Source: CFX2 sp014338005
Lineage (GTDB): Bacteria > Chloroflexota > Anaerolineae > Aggregatilineales > Phototrophicaceae
Length of the DNA: 15,872 nucleotides
Direction: 5' to 3'
Assembly: GCA_030263555.1 (NCBI GenBank)
Contig: SZPE01000105.1
Location: 1 to 15,872 of the forward strand
Shown here piece after piece: positions 1 through 7,338 of the stretch (positions are counted from its first letter, which is position 1; each line of letters opens with the position of its first letter). A model generated the notes under the pieces. It worked only from the letters and a program-made list of their open reading frames with translations. It searched no databases and was not told the DNA's origin. The translations under genes were made by a program, and so were the position numbers.

Positions 1-44
1 TTCTATTGTTTTTCTATTGTTTTTCTATTGTTTTTCTATTGTTT
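1..44. repeat. 11-bp tandem repeat, four copies
   Basis: Four perfect head-to-tail copies of TTCTATTGTTT lie immediately after the stop codon of the minus-strand hydrolase gene. The array is cut by the left edge, so its true copy number is unknown. Read on the minus strand it places an A5 tract every 11 bp, close to one helical turn, which would favour intrinsic DNA bending. It is AT-rich in a GC-rich neighbourhood. No hairpin followed by a T-run is seen, so it is not an obvious terminator. Confidence 0.9.
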
Positions 45-45
45 A

Positions 46-2343
46 TCAGTCCAGAAATGACGCCTCATACGGCTCAAACCGCTCGAACCGGCTGATGACA
101 TCCGGCAGCGTATCGGTCGTCGCCACGCCATCCGGCCAGGCTTTGCCGCTGTTCTGCCAGATGACCGGGATGCCGTACTCGAAAAAGGCCAGCGTAAATT
201 CGTTGAGCGGCGGCAGGTGTCCCGCGCCCATCGCCTGAAGCGTGGCCGGAGTCGGATAGGCCGGCTGGCCGCCGTAGCCGATGGTTTTACCCTGGTACAG
301 CAGGTAGCGAATGACACGCTTGCTGAAAAACCAGATCGGATTCCAGGGAACCTGGTTGCTGTACGGCTGTGGGCGGCTGTACGGCTGGAGCAGCTTGCGG
401 GGCGCGAGGCCGCGCACGTTACGAAAGGCCGTATTACCGCTTAACAGATGCACTTCCAGGTGCAGGTGATCGTTAAAACCCTGGCCGCCCGGTGTGCCGC
501 TGATGCCGATCACGTCGCTCGCTTTCACCACGTCGAACTGGTTTTTAACCCGGTTGTCACTCATGTGGGCATAGGCCACCAGCACGTTGCTCATCATGCG
601 CCGGCCTTGCGCGTCCTTAAACCGCTCCGGCAAAAAGCACCACAGCACCAGCGATTTATCCTTTGGGTCGGCCATAAACGGCCAGTTTTTGATGATAACA
701 CCATCGCTCACCGCCGACAGCGGCGTGCCGGTTTCGATGATGAAATCGTAGCCGTTGTGCATTCCGCCCACGCGGCTGTAAAAACGCGGCCAGTTGCGCG
801 CCGCGAAGGTGTTCGGCCCGAAGCCGTTCACCTGCATATTCACCAGCCGGTGGCGCGTGCGAACCTGCACCGGCAGCGTATCGAACGGGTCGGGCAGGCC
901 GATAACGTCGCCGGCGGCGCGCATCTGGTCGTAAGCGCCGGGGATGCTGAACTGGTCGGGAATCGCGTTGATGTAATCATCCACCGTCCGTCGCACCAGC
1001 GAGTCATCGCCGGGTGTCAGCAGCCAGGCGGCGGCGTACCCCTCGCGGTTTTCGTCGGTGCGGATGTTCAAAAACTTGCCCCCGGCCTGGCCTTCGGCCA
1101 TCTTCGCCAGCGCGCCGTCCAGCGGCTCCAGCAGCGTGACGGGTTCGTTTTTCCGCAGTTTTTCGATCACCTCGGCCTCCGCCGAAGGGCTGCGGCGGAC
1201 GTTGAGTCCCTCGACGGTCGCCACCAGGACGGTCGGCTGCTGGGGCGGCGGCGGGGGTGTGACCACCACCGGCGCGGCAGCCGGCGGAGTCGGCGCGGGG
1301 GGTGGAGTCGGCACGGCGGGCGCGGGCGTGGACGCAGCCGGAGTCTCGACCGGGCCGCGCGTGTCGCGGTCAGGCTGCGGCGTGGCGACGGCGCGCGTGA
1401 TGAGCCGGTCGAAAATATCGGCGCGCGCGCGGATAATGCTCTCGTAGGTCAGGGCGTTGGCCGGGCCGTTGTAGGCGCTGGCGAAGGTCAGGTAATCGCC
1501 GCTTTGCAGCGCCTGGATGGCCGGCGAGGTCGCGCCCGGCCCTTTCACCACGTCGAACATCGCCAAAAGCTGCGCGTGGGCGCTGCGGGCGAACTGGTCG
1601 AACATATGCTGCACGCTTTCGTAGCCGATGCGCTTGAAGTTGAAGCCCATGATCTGCGGCGCGCCCATGCTGATGCTGGACAGCGCCGCCGTATCATCCA
1701 GCGTGCGGGCGAAGGCCAGCACTTCCCATTCTCGGCTTTGGCTGCCATGAAAACTCACCCAGGGGCTTTCCGTATTAGGCCGCCACTGGTGGCCTTTCCA
1801 GTTGTTACCCGGAGAGCTGGTATCAAAAAGAAAGTGACGCGCAAAAATGTCGGCGTGCCGCTCGCCCCAGTAACGATAAAAAATGTGATTTTCAAACCGG
1901 ATAATCATGCGGCCATCGGCGGCGAAGGCGCGCCCGCTGCTTTCGGCCACCAGCACCGCCACCACCGCTTTAACCGGAATCGCCAGCCGGTCGGACAGGC
2001 GGCTCAACAAATTGCCGTAATCGTTCCAGGTCTGGGCGACGGCCAGTTCCGCCCCCGCCAGCCCATCCGTCGGGATGATTTTGTCCGGCACGAGCTGAAT
2101 ATCCAGCAGTTCCGGCTGCTCGCCGAGGAAACCCAGCGGCGCGTTTTCGACCAGGATATTCACGTACTGCGCGAAGGCGTAACCTTCATTCGCGCCCGCG
2201 CGGACGCGCAGCCAGTCGCCCTGGCGTTCCAGCACGTCCACTTTTGTCCCATAACTTAATACCGTTATAACGCCGTAGTCCGTTCCCGGCCCTGAACGCA
2301 GACGCAAACCCTGCGCCGCCGTCACTTCTCCTTTTGAAGCCAT
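46..2343 (-). CDS. Two-enzyme peptidoglycan hydrolase: SH3b, N-acetylmuramidase (DUF3380), SH3b, M23 peptidase
   Basis: The predicted 765-residue protein should cut both the glycan and the peptide parts of murein. Domains in order: SH3b (about 6-66); a muramidase of the DUF3380/PF11860 type (about 98-318) with a likely catalytic Glu134 in AESSG and family motifs FENH, GHQWRP and GAPQIMGFN; a Pro/Ala linker (about 320-372); a second SH3b-like region (about 373-443); and an M23/LytM domain with the HxxxD ligands His529 and Asp533, YAHM (His593) and HLH (His626/His628). About 115 residues of unrecognised sequence end the protein. The ATG at 2343 is chosen because AAGGTGGAGG sits just before it; the frame stays open to 2475 but that extension runs into the rpsT promoter. 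From this start no signal peptide or membrane segment is visible, so the export route is unclear. The architecture resembles a phage endolysin, but no phage genes lie nearby. Fold assignments are strong; cellular role is inference. Confidence 0.9.
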   Translation of the reverse strand: MASKGEVTAAQGLRLRSGPGTDYGVITVLSYGTKVDVLERQGDWLRVRAGANEGYAFAQYVNILVENAPLGFLGEQPELLDIQLVPDKIIPTDGLAGAELAVAQTWNDYGNLLSRLSDRLAIPVKAVVAVLVAESSGRAFAADGRMIIRFENHIFYRYWGERHADIFARHFLFDTSSPGNNWKGHQWRPNTESPWVSFHGSQSREWEVLAFARTLDDTAALSSISMGAPQIMGFNFKRIGYESVQHMFDQFARSAHAQLLAMFDVVKGPGATSPAIQALQSGDYLTFASAYNGPANALTYESIIRARADIFDRLITRAVATPQPDRDTRGPVETPAASTPAPAVPTPPPAPTPPAAAPVVVTPPPPPQQPTVLVATVEGLNVRRSPSAEAEVIEKLRKNEPVTLLEPLDGALAKMAEGQAGGKFLNIRTDENREGYAAAWLLTPGDDSLVRRTVDDYINAIPDQFSIPGAYDQMRAAGDVIGLPDPFDTLPVQVRTRHRLVNMQVNGFGPNTFAARNWPRFYSRVGGMHNGYDFIIETGTPLSAVSDGVIIKNWPFMADPKDKSLVLWCFLPERFKDAQGRRMMSNVLVAYAHMSDNRVKNQFDVVKASDVIGISGTPGGQGFNDHLHLEVHLLSGNTAFRNVRGLAPRKLLQPYSRPQPYSNQVPWNPIWFFSKRVIRYLLYQGKTIGYGGQPAYPTPATLQAMGAGHLPPLNEFTLAFFEYGIPVIWQNSGKAWPDGVATTDTLPDVISRFERFEPYEASFLD

Positions 2344-2404
2344 CCTCCACCTTCCATACTGCGGGTAAAAACGAAATTGTTTCGATGTCAGACTATTTTG
2401 ATTG

Positions 2405-2410
2405 ATTATA
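2405..2410 (-). promoter_or_regulatory. Possible -10 box for the hydrolase gene
   Basis: The minus strand reads TATAAT here, about 60 bp before the chosen ATG, within the divergent region shared with rpsT. No good -35 hexamer is seen 16-18 bp upstream, so the call is weak. Confidence 0.35.
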
Positions 2411-2435
2411 TAACGCGGGCGCGGCCAAAACCAAC

Positions 2436-2465
2436 TGGACAAAACCGCCGCCGTTATGATAAAAT
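2436..2465 (+). promoter_or_regulatory. Sigma-70-type promoter of rpsT
   Basis: TGGACA (2436-2441) and TAAAAT (2460-2465) are separated by 18 bp, each one mismatch from consensus. Transcription would start near 2472, giving a leader of about 48 nt before the bS20 start codon. Confidence 0.6.
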
Positions 2466-2519
2466 TCCGGCTCATTCACCCGGAAAAACACAGCACAATA
2501 GGGGCTGGAGGCAAATCGA

Positions 2520-2855
2520 ATGGCAAATCACAAATCGGCGCTCAAGCGGATGCGCCAGAATGAAAAGCGCCGTTTGCATAACCGCGTCTACCGCACCCGC
2601 GTTCGCACGCTGATTAAACGCGCCCGCATGGAAATCGCGGAAGGCAATGTAGAAGCGGCCAGAGACAAAACGAAGGCGGCCATTGGCGTGGCGCAAACCG
2701 ACCGCAGCTACCTGGAAACCGCCAGAGCCGCGACCAAAGCGGCGATCAGGGACTTGGATATGGCGGCCAGCCGGGGGACGATCCACAAGCGTAATGCGGC
2801 CCGCCGCAAGAGCCGCCTGATGAAACAGCTCGCGGCGCTGGAAGCGCGGTCATAA
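2520..2855 (+). CDS. rpsT: 30S ribosomal protein bS20
   Basis: This is bS20, a helical-bundle protein of the 30S subunit that binds 16S rRNA. The N-terminus MANHKSALKRMRQNEKRR and the C-terminal HKRNAARRKSRL block are the two hallmark basic segments of the family. At 111 residues it is longer than the 87 residues of the E. coli protein; the extra length lies in the middle, in an Ala-rich helical stretch at about residues 41-85. A GGAGG Shine-Dalgarno sits about 10 bases before the ATG. The gene is monocistronic, with its own promoter upstream and a terminator directly downstream, and is divergent from the hydrolase gene. Confidence 0.97.
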   Translation: MANHKSALKRMRQNEKRRLHNRVYRTRVRTLIKRARMEIAEGNVEAARDKTKAAIGVAQTDRSYLETARAATKAAIRDLDMAASRGTIHKRNAARRKSRLMKQLAALEARS

Positions 2856-2885
2856 TTTTCGAGCATCCGGCTCGAACCTGCATCG

Positions 2886-2910
2886 GCCTGCACCAGCAGG
2901 CTTTTTATTT
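2886..2910 (+). terminator. Rho-independent terminator of rpsT
   Basis: A perfect 6-bp stem (GCCTGC / GCAGGC, loop ACCA) is followed by TTTTTATTTT. A second hairpin with a 7-bp perfect stem (TTCGAGC / GCTCGAA, 2858-2876) lies just upstream, right behind the stop codon, and may help. On the opposite strand neither hairpin is followed by T residues, so the convergent regulator gene is not clearly terminated here. Confidence 0.85.
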
Positions 2911-2916
2911 TGGTGG

Positions 2917-3621
2917 TTAAACGGGCAGGTCGAGGGGCAGCGCCGGAACAGCCTCCGGCACAGGTTCAACGGCGATTTCCAGCCGGTAGCCCACGCCGCG
3001 CACGGTTCGTAAATAACGCGGGCGGCTGGGGTCGGCTTCGATGACTTTACGCAGCCAGCGGATATGCACATCCAGGGTGCGCGTGTCGCCCATGTAATCG
3101 GTGTTCCACACCTGCTCCATCAGCGTTTTACGCTCCAGGGTTTGCCCTGGATGGCGGAAAAACATCTCCACCAGGGCAGCCTGTTTGGGCGTTAAGGGGG
3201 TTTCCTGCCCATCCACGATCAAAACGCGCCGCGCCGGATGCACGGCGAACGGGCCGCAGCTAATCACCTTTTCATCCTGGGACTGCAAAAGGCGGGAGAT
3301 CGCGCTCAACAGCCGGCGCGTGCTAAGCGGGGGGAACAGCAGCACATCGGCGCGGCTTTGGGCGGCGTCTTTCGGCCCTGGATGAATGTGGACAATCGGG
3401 ATATTCACCAGGCCATCGCGCAGTTCCTGGCAGATGCGGTCGCCGGGGGTTCGCATCGAAACAGCGTCCAGCACGATCACCTGTGGGGAATGTTCTTTAG
3501 CCAGCGCCAGCGCGCGCTTGCCGCTGGAAGCCGCCAGGACTTGATAACGTTTTTCGAGGGCACTCGCCGTTGTTTGAGTGGACTGAATGCGCCCGACAAA
3601 CAGAAGCCTAGCCGCTTCCAT
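2917..3621 (-). CDS. OmpR/PhoB-family transcription regulator with a degenerate receiver domain
   Basis: The 234-residue protein has an N-terminal receiver-like domain (about 5-112) and a C-terminal winged-helix DNA-binding domain (about 118-216). The latter is unmistakable: LTPKQAALVEMFF, RTLDVHIRWLRK and TVRGVGYRLE. In the receiver the acidic pair after strand 1 is replaced by LLFVGRIQ. An Asp remains at position 52 (VIVLDA), but the usual Lys of the KPF motif is lost (LFPPL). Normal phosphorylation-driven switching is therefore doubtful. A Pro-rich tail of about 18 residues ends the protein. The ATG at 3621 is chosen over one seven codons earlier because GGAGG lies six bases before it. No partner kinase is adjacent, so it is an orphan; targets cannot be told from sequence. 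Confidence 0.9.
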   Translation of the reverse strand: MEAARLLFVGRIQSTQTTASALEKRYQVLAASSGKRALALAKEHSPQVIVLDAVSMRTPGDRICQELRDGLVNIPIVHIHPGPKDAAQSRADVLLFPPLSTRRLLSAISRLLQSQDEKVISCGPFAVHPARRVLIVDGQETPLTPKQAALVEMFFRHPGQTLERKTLMEQVWNTDYMGDTRTLDVHIRWLRKVIEADPSRPRYLRTVRGVGYRLEIAVEPVPEAVPALPLDLPV

Positions 3622-3662
3622 GCAGGACCTCCACACCAACATTAGAACATCAGGGTAAGGGA

Positions 3663-3668
3663 ATTATA
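3663..3668 (-). promoter_or_regulatory. Possible -10 box for the orphan regulator
   Basis: The minus strand reads a perfect TATAAT about 42 bp before the start codon. The -35 region (TTTCGT-like at the expected distance) is poor, so activator dependence or a false hit are both possible. Confidence 0.45.
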
Positions 3669-3779
3669 GCGGGCTTTTGAGAAGCACGAAACCCCTTTCT
3701 AGAGGTTCTTTCAGGCCATTGTGTGGCATAATCTTTATACGGGATATAAAATTCCTCAACTTCCTTTGATGAGCTTCTC

Positions 3780-4934
3780 ATGAAAAATTTCGTCTCCCAA
3801 TTCAATCGCACGCTGGACTGGCACACGCTGCCGGCGCTGACAGAAAAAGTGCTGGAACAGGCCATCGCCATCCAGCAAATCCCAGCCCCGACCTTCCACG
3901 AAATCCGGCGCGCCGATTATATCGCCTCGCAGTTCGCCGAGCTGCGCCTTTTGCAGGTAGAGATGGACGACGTTTATAACGTTTATGGCCTGCTGCCGGG
4001 CAAACACCGCCACACCCCTGCCCTGATGGTGACGGCGCATACCGATACAGTTTTTTCGCAGGATGCCGATCTCCAGATTCGCGTCGAGCCGGGGATTATT
4101 CACGGCCCCGGCCTGGGGGATAACAGCATCGGCGTGGCCGGCCTGCTGGGGCTGGCGAGCTTTTTGCAAAAAAACCACCTCATCCCGTGCAGCGACATCT
4201 GGTTTGTGGCGACCAGCCGCGAAGAAGGCATGGGCGACCTGGGCGGCATGAAAGCAGCCTTCGCCCGCCTGAAAAGCCGCGTCCAAACGGTCATCAACAT
4301 CGAAGGCATGGCGCTCGGCCATGTTTACCGGGCGGGCATCGCTGTGCGGCGGCTGCACATCACCGCCGCCGCCGAGGGCGGTCACAGCTGGCTCAACTTC
4401 GGACGCCCCAGCGCCGTACATGGCATCCTGGAACTGGGCGCGCGCATCACAGCACTGCGCCCGGCGCCGTCGCCCCGCACGACCTATAATATCGGCGTGA
4501 TCGAAGGCGGCCAGTCTATCAACACCATCGCCGCCCAGGCCGGTTTGTGGCTGGATTTAAGATCGGAAGACCCATCCGGCCTGGCGCAGATCGAACAGGA
4601 GGTGCGCGCCCACGTCCAGGCCATCAGCCGGCCAGACCTAAATTTTTCGATTGAGATCGTGGGCGACCGGCCCGCCGGCAGGCTGCCGCCGGAACACGCC
4701 CTGGTACAGGGCGCGCTGGAGGCGCTGGCGCTGGTTGGCATCCAGGGGGTGTTGGAAAACGGCAGCACCGACGCCAATATCCCACTGGCTGCCGGCTGTC
4801 CCGCGATCACCCTCGGCATCACGCGCGGGGGCAACGCCCACCGCCTGGACGAATATATCGAAACGCAGCCGGTATCTTTGGGTTTGCGGCAGCTTATTAT
4901 TCTGGCCCTGGCGGCAGCTAACTGCCTGAACTAA
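3780..4934 (+). CDS. M20-family metallopeptidase (PepT/ArgE/CPG2-like)
   Basis: This 384-residue protein is a di-zinc aminoacylase or peptidase of the M20 clan, probably cytosolic since no signal peptide is seen. The metal and catalytic residues are all present: His87 and Asp89 (AHTDT), Asp114 (GLGDNS), the Glu148/Glu149 pair (SREEG), Glu175 (INIEG) and His354 (GNAHRLDEY). The lid/dimerisation domain lies at about 185-295, with the GGHSW motif. Family members hydrolyse tripeptides, acyl-amino acids or carboxyl-terminal residues, and the substrate cannot be fixed from sequence; PepT-like tripeptidase is my best guess. No clear Shine-Dalgarno precedes the ATG, so initiation may be weak. The stop codon overlaps the first base of the downstream palindromic element. 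Confidence 0.9.
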   Translation: MKNFVSQFNRTLDWHTLPALTEKVLEQAIAIQQIPAPTFHEIRRADYIASQFAELRLLQVEMDDVYNVYGLLPGKHRHTPALMVTAHTDTVFSQDADLQIRVEPGIIHGPGLGDNSIGVAGLLGLASFLQKNHLIPCSDIWFVATSREEGMGDLGGMKAAFARLKSRVQTVINIEGMALGHVYRAGIAVRRLHITAAAEGGHSWLNFGRPSAVHGILELGARITALRPAPSPRTTYNIGVIEGGQSINTIAAQAGLWLDLRSEDPSGLAQIEQEVRAHVQAISRPDLNFSIEIVGDRPAGRLPPEHALVQGALEALALVGIQGVLENGSTDANIPLAAGCPAITLGITRGGNAHRLDEYIETQPVSLGLRQLIILALAAANCLN

Positions 4935-5046
4935 TGGATAAACGGAAAAGAATGAGCCTGATAGACAGTGAGGCTTTAGCCCACTGGCAACGGGCTGAAG
5001 CCCGCTGTCCACTCAGGATCAGGCACAGTCTAATTGGATTATCCAT
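4934..5046. repeat. Nested palindromic element (REP- or MITE-like)
   Basis: The whole spacer between the peptidase and the receiver-GAF gene is built of four nested inverted repeats on one centre. They are ATGGATAA (4934-4941)/TTATCCAT (5039-5046), GCCTGAT (4956-4962)/ATCAGGC (5018-5024), GACAG (4964-4968)/CTGTC (5005-5009) and GGCTTTAGCCC (4972-4982)/GGGCTGAAGCC (4992-5002). The innermost stem is 11 bp with one G-T pair and a 9-base loop. There is no T-run, so it is not a simple terminator. Whether copies occur elsewhere cannot be seen here. Confidence 0.8.
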
Positions 5047-5066
5047 AATGCTACGGAGGGGGAATC

Positions 5067-5912
5067 ATGCCTTCTATAGATGTCCTGATCGTCGTGCGTC
5101 GTGAAGACGCCAGCCGCTTTTACAAAAACCTGTCGGCCTACCCGGATTTTCGCGTCCAACTGGTTTCTGACCTGGGCGACGCGCTGAATGTCCTGGCCGA
5201 CCGCAACCAGCATGTAGACGTGCTGGTGGTGGACAACCGTATGGGGCATACCTTCGAGTTCATCACCGAGCTGCGCCAGAGCTACCCGCGCCTGTTCATC
5301 GTCCTGGTAGATGAAGAGGCCGATTTTGGACTGCCCGGCCAGGCCGACGAAATCAGCACCGAGCCGTTCACCAACAACGATCTGATCCGCCGTATCACCC
5401 GGCTGATGTCCGACCGCCAGTTAGAAACGCTGCGCGCGGATAGCCTGCCCGCCGTCCGGCAGTTCGCCAAAGAACTGCGAAAAGCCGCCGGCGAGATCGG
5501 CAAACAGCAGGCAGCAGTGGCCGCCTGTAAAAACCTGGGTTACGAATACGTGGCTTTTTACCGGCTGGAAAATGCCGACCCGCTGCGCCTGACGCTCAAG
5601 GCACAGGACGGCCCGCCGCCTATCCAGGTTGCCGCGCCCAAACAGGCCGCGCCGGACGACCTGATGGCCTGGGTGGCGCAGAGCGGGCAGAGCCGCATCA
5701 CCGGCCCGAACGACACCCCCAACCATCCACTGGTCGCCAGGGGGCGGCTGGGCGCGGTCGCCTGCGTGCCGGTCATCCTGGGCGGCAACCGCTACGGCGT
5801 GCTGGTCGCCTGCCGCGATCAGCCCGGCTCGATCACGCAGGAAAACGTGCTGATGCTGGAACTGGTTTCCGCCCAGCTTGCTGCCGCCGTCTCGAAGGAA
5901 ATCATCGGCTAA
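5067..5912 (+). CDS. Atypical receiver plus GAF domain protein
   Basis: The 281-residue protein has an N-terminal CheY-like fold (about 1-115) and a C-terminal GAF domain (about 125-278). The phospho-acceptor Asp56 is kept (VDVLVVDNRMG), but the conserved Lys of the usual KPF motif is Glu99 (TEPF), and the acidic pair near the N-terminus is reduced to RRED. This suggests a receiver that signals without normal phosphorylation or is only an interaction module. There is no DNA-binding, kinase or cyclic-di-GMP output domain, so it may be a sensory adaptor. A strong GGAGGGG Shine-Dalgarno lies four bases before the ATG. The gene ends one base from the stop codon of the convergent PLP-enzyme gene. 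The nearest kinase is the GAF-PAS protein at 7339-8934; a functional link is only a guess. Confidence 0.85.
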   Translation: MPSIDVLIVVRREDASRFYKNLSAYPDFRVQLVSDLGDALNVLADRNQHVDVLVVDNRMGHTFEFITELRQSYPRLFIVLVDEEADFGLPGQADEISTEPFTNNDLIRRITRLMSDRQLETLRADSLPAVRQFAKELRKAAGEIGKQQAAVAACKNLGYEYVAFYRLENADPLRLTLKAQDGPPPIQVAAPKQAAPDDLMAWVAQSGQSRITGPNDTPNHPLVARGRLGAVACVPVILGGNRYGVLVACRDQPGSITQENVLMLELVSAQLAAAVSKEIIG

Positions 5913-5913
5913 C

Positions 5914-7164
5914 TTACAGCGCCATCAGCGCGGCCTCCAGCCGTTCAATTTCAGCGTGCGTGTTGTAGTGCGCCAGGCCGACGCGCACCATGCCGTGTTC
6001 GCCGTGTCCCAGGCGTTCCATAATCTCCTGAGCATAGTAGTTGCCGTCCCAAACGTAAATGCCCGCCCCGGCCAGGTATTCCGCCACCGCGCGGGGTGTA
6101 TGTTTTTCATGCGTGAAAACGACGGTCGGCACGCGCGCCTCGTAACGCGCCGGGTCGGTGATGCCGAACACCCGCACGCCCGGCACGCGGCGCAGCGTGT
6201 CTATCAGGTGTGCCACCAGTTCGCGTTCGTAAGCGCCAACCGCCGCCATCGCCGTTTTGAGCGCCAGCCGCCGCCCATCGAAGCCGCTGAACAACCCCGC
6301 AAACGCCGCCCCGTAAGCCTGCCCCAGCCATCCCAGGTAATCTACCGCCGCCCCTACCCCGGCGATGGTTTCAAAACTGGGCGTGCCGGTTTCCCAGCGG
6401 TAAGGCGGCTGGTCTTTCGATGGGCGCACCTTGTAGGCCGGCAGCTCCGCCAGCAGCGCCCGCCGCCCCCACATAATCCCGATGTGCGGCCCGAAAAACT
6501 TATAGGCCGAACAGAGCAAAAAATCGCAGCCGATAGCCTGCACGTCAATCGGGACGTGCGGCGCGCTTTGCACTGCGTCCACCACGTACAGCGCCCCGGC
6601 GGCGCGCGCCATCTGCGCGATCTGACCGACCGGGTTGATCGTGCCGACGGCGTTGGAAGCATGAACCGTCGCCACGATGCGCGTCCGGTCGGTCAGCGCC
6701 GCTTCCAGGCTGTCCATGTCCAGCGTACAGTCCTCGGCGCGAATATCCACCCAGCGCACCACCAGCCCGTAATCTTCGGCAATCCGCAGCCAGGGCGCGA
6801 CGTTGGCATCGTGATCCATGCGCGTCAGCGCGATTTCCTCACCGGGCTTAAGCTGTTTCGCCAGCGCGCGGCTGAGGGCGAAAGCCAGCGTGGTCATATT
6901 CGGCCCGAACACGATTTCATCGGCGTCCGGCGCGTTCAAAAAATCCGCCACCCGCTGCCGAACCTCCCGCACCATTTCGTCGGTGCGCCGGCTGGTGGCA
7001 AAAGCCCCGCCGGAGTTGGCGTTCATGTGCCGGTAGTAATCGCTCACCGCCTCGATCACCGAACCCGGAACCTGCGTCCCGGCGGGATTATCGAAAAAAA
7101 CGACCGATGGATTTAACTGGAGTGTCGGAAAACGCGCGCGAACGGCTTGTGGGTCGAATGTCAT
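5914..7164 (-). CDS. Class V aminotransferase-fold PLP enzyme, cysteine desulfurase-like (VC1184 subfamily)
   Basis: A 416-residue fold-type I PLP enzyme. Lys222 in SAYKFFGPH is the Schiff-base lysine; Asp196 and Gln199 (VVDAVQSAPH) contact the cofactor, and His118 (MDHDAN) would stack on the ring. The opening FFDNPAGTQ and the VWDGNYYA block (371-378) match the subfamily usually labelled 'cysteine desulfurase-like, VC1184'. At the site where NifS/IscS/SufS carry the persulfide cysteine this protein has Tyr-Tyr, so true desulfurase activity is unlikely. A lyase, epimerase or transaminase activity like that of isopenicillin-N epimerase relatives is equally possible. AGGGA precedes the ATG by about seven bases. 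The gene stands alone, divergent from the GAF-PAS kinase and convergent with the receiver-GAF gene. Fold certain, reaction unknown. Confidence 0.88.
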   Translation of the reverse strand: MTFDPQAVRARFPTLQLNPSVVFFDNPAGTQVPGSVIEAVSDYYRHMNANSGGAFATSRRTDEMVREVRQRVADFLNAPDADEIVFGPNMTTLAFALSRALAKQLKPGEEIALTRMDHDANVAPWLRIAEDYGLVVRWVDIRAEDCTLDMDSLEAALTDRTRIVATVHASNAVGTINPVGQIAQMARAAGALYVVDAVQSAPHVPIDVQAIGCDFLLCSAYKFFGPHIGIMWGRRALLAELPAYKVRPSKDQPPYRWETGTPSFETIAGVGAAVDYLGWLGQAYGAAFAGLFSGFDGRRLALKTAMAAVGAYERELVAHLIDTLRRVPGVRVFGITDPARYEARVPTVVFTHEKHTPRAVAEYLAGAGIYVWDGNYYAQEIMERLGHGEHGMVRVGLAHYNTHAEIERLEAALMAL

Positions 7165-7265
7165 GGTTTTGTCCCTGCATATGTGCGGTTATCAGCAGAC
7201 GATATGATAACGCGCCGTGACAAAGCGGCAAAAATGAGAGTAATTTCCCCTTTTCGAGATTCGGC

Positions 7266-7295
7266 TTGCAGGGTACAGTCAAAGTGCTTTAATAT
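7266..7295 (+). promoter_or_regulatory. Probable promoter of the GAF-PAS kinase
   Basis: TTGCAG (7266-7271) and TAATAT (7290-7295) are 18 bp apart; an overlapping TATAAC (7293-7298) is an alternative -10. Transcription from here would begin near 7303, which supports the GTG at 7339 and rules out the further upstream ATG codons as starts. Confidence 0.4.
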
Positions 7296-7338
7296 AACCC
7301 TTCATTATTTTCTGGTTTCAACATTTGAGAGCTGTCCC

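Noticed and set aside
1..44. Start of a CRISPR array
   Set aside because: The 11-bp units abut each other with no spacers, and no cas genes are present.
448..2259. Long plus-strand open frame of about 600 codons
   Set aside because: It lies fully antisense to the hydrolase gene, its product is rich in His, Arg and Gln with no recognisable domain, and it has no ribosome site. It is a by-product of GC-rich codon use on the other strand.
2858..2876. Terminator for the minus-strand regulator
   Set aside because: On the minus strand the hairpin is followed by A residues and then the rpsT coding end, not by a T-run.
3756..4421. Minus-strand open frame of about 220 codons
   Set aside because: Antisense to the M20 peptidase, whose metal ligands are all conserved; no own ribosome site or domain.
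4972..5002. Rho-independent terminator for the M20 peptidase gene
   Set aside because: The stem is strong, but no T-run follows on either strand. It is better described as part of the nested palindrome.
5878..7116. Plus-strand open frame of about 410 codons
   Set aside because: It is antisense to the PLP-enzyme gene, which carries intact catalytic motifs; the frame itself has a biased Arg/His composition and no domain.
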